DNA of 64,000 nucleotides from a bacterium (GTDB lineage: Bacteria > JACRDZ01 > JAQUKH01). A program made the position numbers and the translations under genes. The stretch is taken from positions 28,854 through 92,853 of the forward strand of contig JAQUKH010000006.1 in NCBI GenBank assembly GCA_028719205.1, written 5' to 3'. This document shows, one piece after another, positions 59,644-64,000 of this stretch; position 1 is the first letter of the stretch; every line of letters begins with the position of its first letter. The notes beneath the pieces were generated by a model. That model was not told the origin of the DNA, did not search any database, and was given only the letters and a program-made list of their open reading frames with translations.

Positions 59644-60648
59644 ATGAAGAGATTGAAGTTAATAATTTTATTATTTTTAATATGTTTCCTGCAATTCAAT
59701 AATGTTCTTTTTGCTGCTTTTGCCGACAACGCCTTTGCTTATTGCAGGCTTAATCTTGAGAAAAGCGGGAATCAGGATATTTTGGGTTTGGTAAATGATA
59801 TTTTACAAAAAAGCCCGGAGAGCTCTTTAAAATATGATGCTATTTTAAAGGCTGTTTCTATAGTTTCTATTAAAGATATTAAAGGTTACGTGTTCCCTGA
59901 GAATAAAAACGGCCAACTGGATTATTTAGTAATTATTGATTTTTCTGATAAATTTTCCATGGAGGTTGGAGGAAGAACAATTGAGTTTGAGATTAAGGAT
60001 AAAGACAGCCTTGCGGCCGCGAGAATGGCTGCTGTGGAGAAATTGTTAAAGGAATCTTTGGGCGGGGACGCGAAATTAGGATCAATAGAGATCCTTCAAA
60101 ATAAAATATTTTTTAACGAGGAAAAAGAAAATCACGGGGAATTATCTTCCTTTGTGACTATGCCCGGCAAGGTTATCCTGGCAAGCAGTAAGATATTGAT
60201 CAGGGGATTTTTGAAAGAAGGTTTTATCAGCGGAGAAAAGATCGAGAGGTTTAGTGAAATTGTTAAAAAAGTACCTTTGCAAAAAGGAGGAGTTATATTT
60301 ATTGATAATAAAAACGGGGATATTACGAAATTTGCCATAAAAATAGCGGCAAAAAAGAATGTTCAGGTGCCTGATATCTGGACACAGATAACAATGGCAG
60401 GTTTTTCTTTCGAGCAGGTAAACCCTGAAAAAATAAAAGCTAATTTAACAGTTCAGGCTCCAAAAAAATTAAACGAGACAGTTGAAAAACAGATACAAAC
60501 TCTAACAGCATATGAGGATCTGAAAATAAAAAAAGAAAACGATCCGCAAAATAATTATTTGTTTATTATGGCCGATTTTATTTGTAATAAGGATGTTATA
60601 GATAAATTGATTGGTGTGGATACCGGCGTTGTGAGAGGGCAAAAATGA
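59644..60648 (+). CDS. Hypothetical secreted protein
   Basis: 334 residues with a signal peptide (about 1-25, ending NVLFAAFA). The mature part is mixed alpha/beta; features include a repeated theme of short strands with VIIDFSDKFSMEV, KVILASSKILIRGFL and GGVIFIDNK. I do not recognise a family; it reads like proteins that evaluate numeric residues of a DUF with two similar halves, which I cannot confirm. It leads the polysaccharide genes and its stop overlaps the rfbD start (ATGA), so it is co-translated with them. Confidence 0.6.
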   Translation: MKRLKLIILLFLICFLQFNNVLFAAFADNAFAYCRLNLEKSGNQDILGLVNDILQKSPESSLKYDAILKAVSIVSIKDIKGYVFPENKNGQLDYLVIIDFSDKFSMEVGGRTIEFEIKDKDSLAAARMAAVEKLLKESLGGDAKLGSIEILQNKIFFNEEKENHGELSSFVTMPGKVILASSKILIRGFLKEGFISGEKIERFSEIVKKVPLQKGGVIFIDNKNGDITKFAIKIAAKKNVQVPDIWTQITMAGFSFEQVNPEKIKANLTVQAPKKLNETVEKQIQTLTAYEDLKIKKENDPQNNYLFIMADFICNKDVIDKLIGVDTGVVRGQK

Positions 60649-61556
60649 AAATAGCTATAATTGGCGCTAATGGGATGTTGGGGGCGGATCTGTGTGAAAT
60701 ACTTCGCGGGAATAAAAAGTTTGAGGTGGTTCCGTTCTATGGGCCGGTAAGTGAAGGCATAGGGCATAGAGCAAAGGGCATAGAGCAAGACAAAGAAGTT
60801 ATTATTGATATAACTAATCAAATAGAGACAGAAGCAGAAATTGTTAAGAGTAAACCGGATGTTATTATCCATACCGCGGCTTATACTGATGTTGACGGGT
60901 GTGAATTAAACAAAGAAAAAGCTTATCTAATAAATAGTACAGGGACACAAAATGTTGCTTTGGCCGCGAAGAAAAGCGGGGCCTTTTTAATTTATATAAG
61001 CACTGATTATGTTTTTAACGGAGAAGGAAAACGCCCCTATAGGGAAAACGATACACCTGATCCGATGAGTATTTATGGAAAGACGAAATTAGACGGAGAG
61101 AAATTTGTACAAAACATTTTAGAAGAATGGGCTATTATACGGATATCATGGTTATTCGGTAAAAATGGTAAAAATTTTATAAAGGCAATTTTAAATCAAA
61201 TGGCCAAGAGCCAAATTTTAAAAGTTGTTGATGACCAAATTGGTTCGCCCACTTATACTAAAGACCTATCTAAAGGTATAAATTATTTTATACAAAAAGG
61301 CTGCGAAACAGGTATATATCATTTGACTAATCAGGGATTTTGCAGCTGGTTTGAATTCGCGAAAAAGATCGTTGAGTTGACAGGAAATGCAGGAAAGATA
61401 ACGGTTGAGCCGATTAATTCATTGCAATTAACCCGCCCGGCTAAACGGCCGCATAATTCTGTTTTAGAAAATTACGCGTGGAAGTCAAAAGGTTATCCGC
61501 TTCTTCAGAATTGGGAAGATGCGTTAAAAGAATATTTAAAAGAGGAGAAAAAATGA
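60645..61556 (+). CDS. rfbD: dTDP-4-dehydrorhamnose reductase
   Basis: 303 residues. NADPH-dependent last step of dTDP-L-rhamnose synthesis. IAIIGANGMLGADL binds the cofactor, VIIHTAAYTDVDGCE follows, YISTDYVFNGEGKRPY and SIYGKTKLDGEKF hold the SDR Tyr and Lys, and ISWLFGKNGKNF completes the fold. Residues about 33-49 (GPVSEGIGHRAKGIEQD) are an extra segment not seen in the family; the DNA there carries a short direct repeat. No rfbA, B or C is in the window. Confidence 0.92.
   Translation: MKIAIIGANGMLGADLCEILRGNKKFEVVPFYGPVSEGIGHRAKGIEQDKEVIIDITNQIETEAEIVKSKPDVIIHTAAYTDVDGCELNKEKAYLINSTGTQNVALAAKKSGAFLIYISTDYVFNGEGKRPYRENDTPDPMSIYGKTKLDGEKFVQNILEEWAIIRISWLFGKNGKNFIKAILNQMAKSQILKVVDDQIGSPTYTKDLSKGINYFIQKGCETGIYHLTNQGFCSWFEFAKKIVELTGNAGKITVEPINSLQLTRPAKRPHNSVLENYAWKSKGYPLLQNWEDALKEYLKEEKK
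60741..60792 (+). repeat. Short repeat insertion inside rfbD
   Basis: GGGCATAGAGCAA occurs at 60762-60774 and again at 60776-60788, with a related AAGGCATA before them. Codes in frame for about 17 extra residues. Confidence 0.65.
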
Positions 61557-62665
61557 ACGTTCCATTGGTAGATATGAAAGGCCAGTATAATTTGTTAAAG
61601 AAAGAGATCAATATGGCTGTGTTGAGAATTGTCGAGAGCGGTATGTACATTGGTGGAAAAGAAGTAGAAAAATTTGAAGAAGAACTGGCCCGCCATTGTA
61701 ACGCGAAATACGCAATTGGTGTTTCATCCGGCACGGACGCGTTATATCTGGCATTGCGGGTATTTGATATCGGGCCCGGAGATGAGGTTATCAGTGTACC
61801 TTTTACATTTATGGCAACTACGGAAGCGATCTGTCTGACCGGCGCTACACCTGTGTTTGTTGATATCGATCCGAAAAATTTTAACATGGATGCGAGTAAG
61901 ATAGAAAAAGCGATAACTAAAAAGACCAGGGCGATAATGCCGGTTCATTTATATGGGCAGGCGGCTGATATGGATCCGATAATGAAAATTGCAAAAAAAT
62001 ATAAACTGGTTGTTATTGAAGATGCCGCGCAGGCTATCGGCTCGGAATATAAAGGTAAACAGGTCGGCAGTATCGGCGATATCGGTACTTTGAGTTTTTT
62101 TCCATCAAAAAATCTGGGTGCCTGCGGAGACGCTGGAGCGATATTAACGAACAGAAAAGATCTGATCCGTAAACTTAAGATGCTCAGGGAACATGGTTCA
62201 GAGAAAAAATATTATCATGAATATGTAGGTACAAACAGCCGTCTGGATGCCTTACAGGCGGCAGTCTTAAGTGTTAAATTAAAATATCTCGATGGCTGGA
62301 CAAAAAAAAGAAGAGAATTGGCAAAGATCTATGACAACACGATCAAACCGCAAAAAAATATGATCCTGCCGGCCGAAGAGCCTTATAATAAGCATATTTA
62401 TAATCAATATACCTTGCGTGTAAAAAAGAGAGAAATTCTGCAAAAATTTTTGCAGGCGAATGGTATCAGCAGTATTTCCTATTATCCGCTGCCTATGCAT
62501 CTGCAAAAAGCCTTTAAGTTCCTGAAATATGAAAAAGGAGATTTTCCTGAGAGTGAAAAAGCCGCGAAAGAGGTTCTGTCTATTCCGATTTGGCCGGAAT
62601 TGGGTGAAGAAAAGATAAAATTTGTTTCTGAAAAGATAATTGAATTTTGGAGTGGACATAAATAG
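61553..62665 (+). CDS. DegT/DnrJ/EryC1/StrS-family sugar aminotransferase
   Basis: 370 residues from ATG 61553, which overlaps the rfbD stop; the longer frame at 61478 would lie inside rfbD. PLP enzyme: GVSSGTDALYLALRV, VISVPFTFMATTEAI, MPVHLYGQAADMDPI, IEDAAQAIGSEYKGK, and LSFFPSKNLGACGDAG with the PLP-binding Lys. EHGSEKKYYHEYVGTNSRLD is split here and gives the substrate-side Gly/Asn/Arg. Puts an amino group on nucleotide-linked sugars for surface polysaccharides. Normal length. Confidence 0.94.
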   Translation: MNVPLVDMKGQYNLLKKEINMAVLRIVESGMYIGGKEVEKFEEELARHCNAKYAIGVSSGTDALYLALRVFDIGPGDEVISVPFTFMATTEAICLTGATPVFVDIDPKNFNMDASKIEKAITKKTRAIMPVHLYGQAADMDPIMKIAKKYKLVVIEDAAQAIGSEYKGKQVGSIGDIGTLSFFPSKNLGACGDAGAILTNRKDLIRKLKMLREHGSEKKYYHEYVGTNSRLDALQAAVLSVKLKYLDGWTKKRRELAKIYDNTIKPQKNMILPAEEPYNKHIYNQYTLRVKKREILQKFLQANGISSISYYPLPMHLQKAFKFLKYEKGDFPESEKAAKEVLSIPIWPELGEEKIKFVSEKIIEFWSGHK

Positions 62666-62818
62666 GCTTTTTATGTTAGTATCAAAAAACAATAAATAAA
62701 GCCATTCAGAAGAATTTAACGGCTACAGTCGTAAACGTGTTTCAAAAATACTCAAAATTTGCAGTTTATATGTAGATATTCTAAAAGAAATTTTAAAGCT
62801 GATCGGGAGGTAAAGAAA

Positions 62819-63601
62819 ATGGATAATCCAGAGTATGAAAATGAAGAGATTAATATAAAGGAGATAATTGACGTTATTTTTAAAAGAAAAAAGATGTTTT
62901 TAGGTATAATGTTTTTTATTGTAATTTGTACAGTTGCAGTAAGTTTTTTTATTCCAAAAACTTATGAAGTCCAGGCGGTTATTCAGCGAGGAACTATTAA
63001 TGCGCCTATTTTAAGTTATCCGGAAACAGTTACTATTTTAAAATCCAGTTTTTTCACAAAACCAATTTTCAAAAAATTAAATGTTGATATTTTGGAGGAA
63101 GAAAATATAGTAAAACAAATTAATATAGATAATATAAAAGATACCAATTATTTTATAGTAACAATTAGATTAAAAGATAAGGAATTAAGTTATTTATTAA
63201 TACAGGAAATAATTAACTCTTATATTGAATATGGAGCTGTACTTTACAATATTCAGTTTAATTCAATAAAAAACAATATCAGCCAGTTTGAAAATTTAAT
63301 AGAGAGAACTAATCTGGAAATAGATAGCGAATTGTCAAATAAAAAAGGGAATAATTTAAATGTAATTTTTCCTAATAATAAGGTGCAACTTAAAGATTTA
63401 TTAACCCAAAAATTTCAACTTGAGAATCAATTGCTTTTCGCCAAAGAATTTAAATTAATAAATGAGCCTGTTAAACCAAAAAAACCGGTTTCCCCGAAAA
63501 AGTTATCAATGGTTATTGTTTCTTTTTTTATAGCTTTTGTGATTAGTTTATTTTGTGTATTTTTGAGTGAAAGTCTGGAAAAAACAAAATCAAAAAGTTG
63601 A
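62819..63601 (+). CDS. Wzz/chain-length-determinant-type membrane protein
   Basis: 260 residues from ATG 62819, which has GGGAGG upstream; the longer frame at 62759 lacks one. One membrane helix near 30-50 (LGIMFFIVICTVAVSFFIP), a long periplasmic region with coiled-coil character, and a second helix at about 233-253 preceded by PVKPKKPVSPKK, the proline-rich signature before the last helix of Wzz proteins. No tyrosine kinase domain. It governs O-antigen or exopolysaccharide length; here in a surface sugar cluster. Confidence 0.88.
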   Translation: MDNPEYENEEINIKEIIDVIFKRKKMFLGIMFFIVICTVAVSFFIPKTYEVQAVIQRGTINAPILSYPETVTILKSSFFTKPIFKKLNVDILEEENIVKQINIDNIKDTNYFIVTIRLKDKELSYLLIQEIINSYIEYGAVLYNIQFNSIKNNISQFENLIERTNLEIDSELSNKKGNNLNVIFPNNKVQLKDLLTQKFQLENQLLFAKEFKLINEPVKPKKPVSPKKLSMVIVSFFIAFVISLFCVFLSESLEKTKSKS

Positions 63602-63631
63602 AAATATTTTTTGTAATTCGAGAACATTAAT

Positions 63632-64000
63632 GTGGATATTAAAAAAGAAATAATAAAAATTATAGATATTGAGATTGATTCTTTGTGCTCTCTCAGGAAA
63701 AGAATATGCCCGGAATTTGAAAAGGCCATCAATGCTATTTATAAATGCCGAGGGAAAATAGTTGTGACAGGCATGGGAAAATCAGGTGCCGCGGCGAAAA
63801 AAATAGCATCTACATTCTCCAGTACAGGGACCCCCGCTGTTTTTATGCATCCTGCCGAGGCCATGCATGGAGATCTGGGAATTATCTCCAAAGGGGATAT
63901 CATTTTAGCAATTGGTAAAAGCGGAGAAAGTTCGGAGCTTACTAGCCTCTTTCCAGCCTTTAAAAAAATCAAGGTCAAATTAATTGTTTTAACTTCTAAT
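63632..64000 (+). CDS. kdsD: Arabinose-5-phosphate isomerase KdsD/KpsF (3' end outside window)
   Basis: 123 residues from GTG 63632 and cut by the window end. The preceding ATG at 63630 gives only seven codons, so GTG is preferred, although no good ribosome site is visible. The SIS domain shows VVTGMGKSGAAAKKIASTFS, PAVFMHPAEAMHGDLG and ILAIGKSGESSEL, all typical. KdsD converts ribulose-5-phosphate to arabinose-5-phosphate for Kdo, the inner core sugar of LPS, confirming a Gram-negative envelope. Full proteins have about 320 residues with CBS domains. Confidence 0.92.
   Translation, partial: MDIKKEIIKIIDIEIDSLCSLRKRICPEFEKAINAIYKCRGKIVVTGMGKSGAAAKKIASTFSSTGTPAVFMHPAEAMHGDLGIISKGDIILAIGKSGESSELTSLFPAFKKIKVKLIVLTSN

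Noticed and set aside
62666-62818. Coding content between the aminotransferase and Wzz-like genes
   Set aside because: No frame with a start and ribosome site apart from an unlikely 20-codon extension of the Wzz-like gene; no structure seen.
1-64000. CRISPR array, tRNA or rRNA genes, transposase or integrase
   Set aside because: No direct-repeat array with spacers, no tRNA T-loop with matching stems, and no recombinase motifs were seen; the repeats present are inside fibre genes or are single palindromes.

Overview
The window is chromosomal DNA of a Gram-negative, probably anaerobic, uncultivated bacterium. Lipoproteins with clear lipoboxes, an MCE/Mla-type protein, BamD-like TPR lipoproteins, KdsD and a Wzz-type protein indicate an outer membrane. 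Class III ribonucleotide reductase (nrdD/nrdG) and several Fe-S or radical SAM proteins suggest anaerobic life. Base composition is moderately AT-rich. Gene order and the many NHL/TPR, two-CW and Psp1-type genes resemble candidate phyla near Omnitrophota, Elusimicrobiota or Firestonebacteria; this placement is inference, since no rRNA is present.

Layout: 1-5.8 kb holds an MCE tail, rsmI, a glycosyltransferase, a TIM-barrel gene, an XRE regulator and an orphan tandem ABC ATPase. 5.9-10.6 kb has a split transketolase, FtsEX with an FtsE that has lost several catalytic residues, and a CtpA-type protease. 10.7-18.3 kb is a dense housekeeping run (tsaD, dus, M23 peptidase, coaC, tmk, holB, a RicT-like gene, metG). 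18.4-26.9 kb carries a GDSL esterase, mobA, tatA, hisI, a serine protease beside a catalytically dead paralogue, a DUF1259 protein and a molybdate/tungstate-type ABC pair without a binding protein. A fragment of a SnoaL-like gene lies upstream of that pair. MobA, TatA and the transporter could together serve Mo/W enzymes.

27-45.9 kb contains small membrane and Fe-S genes, a beta carbonic anhydrase, and a three-gene operon that includes a 1585-residue NHL/FnIII/TPR/transglutaminase-like protein. It continues with YgiQ, a PP-loop tRNA-thiolation-type protein, a stand-alone CoaB (the partner of CoaC 26 kb away), a ChaN-PDZ lipoprotein, and nrdD, a redoxin and nrdG. 46-48.3 kb is a small accessory island: a DACNV/diadenylate-cyclase-like sensor gene with a palindrome over its promoter, next to a RelE/ParE toxin-antitoxin pair. 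48.3-54 kb is housekeeping again (pth, rplY, prs, glmU, with divergent glmS).

54-59.4 kb is the most unusual part. A promoter-terminator unit that looks like a small RNA precedes two secreted tail-fibre-like proteins, which share a duplicated 5' leader and signal peptide. They flank an 851-residue secreted protein with a coathanger-like C-terminus. 59.6 kb to the end starts a surface polysaccharide cluster (rfbD, DegT aminotransferase, Wzz-like, kdsD) behind a good promoter and an unknown secreted protein.

The two strongest candidates for something new are the twin fibre/coathanger cassette and the DACNV plus toxin-antitoxin island. I saw no tRNA, rRNA, CRISPR array, transposase or integrase.
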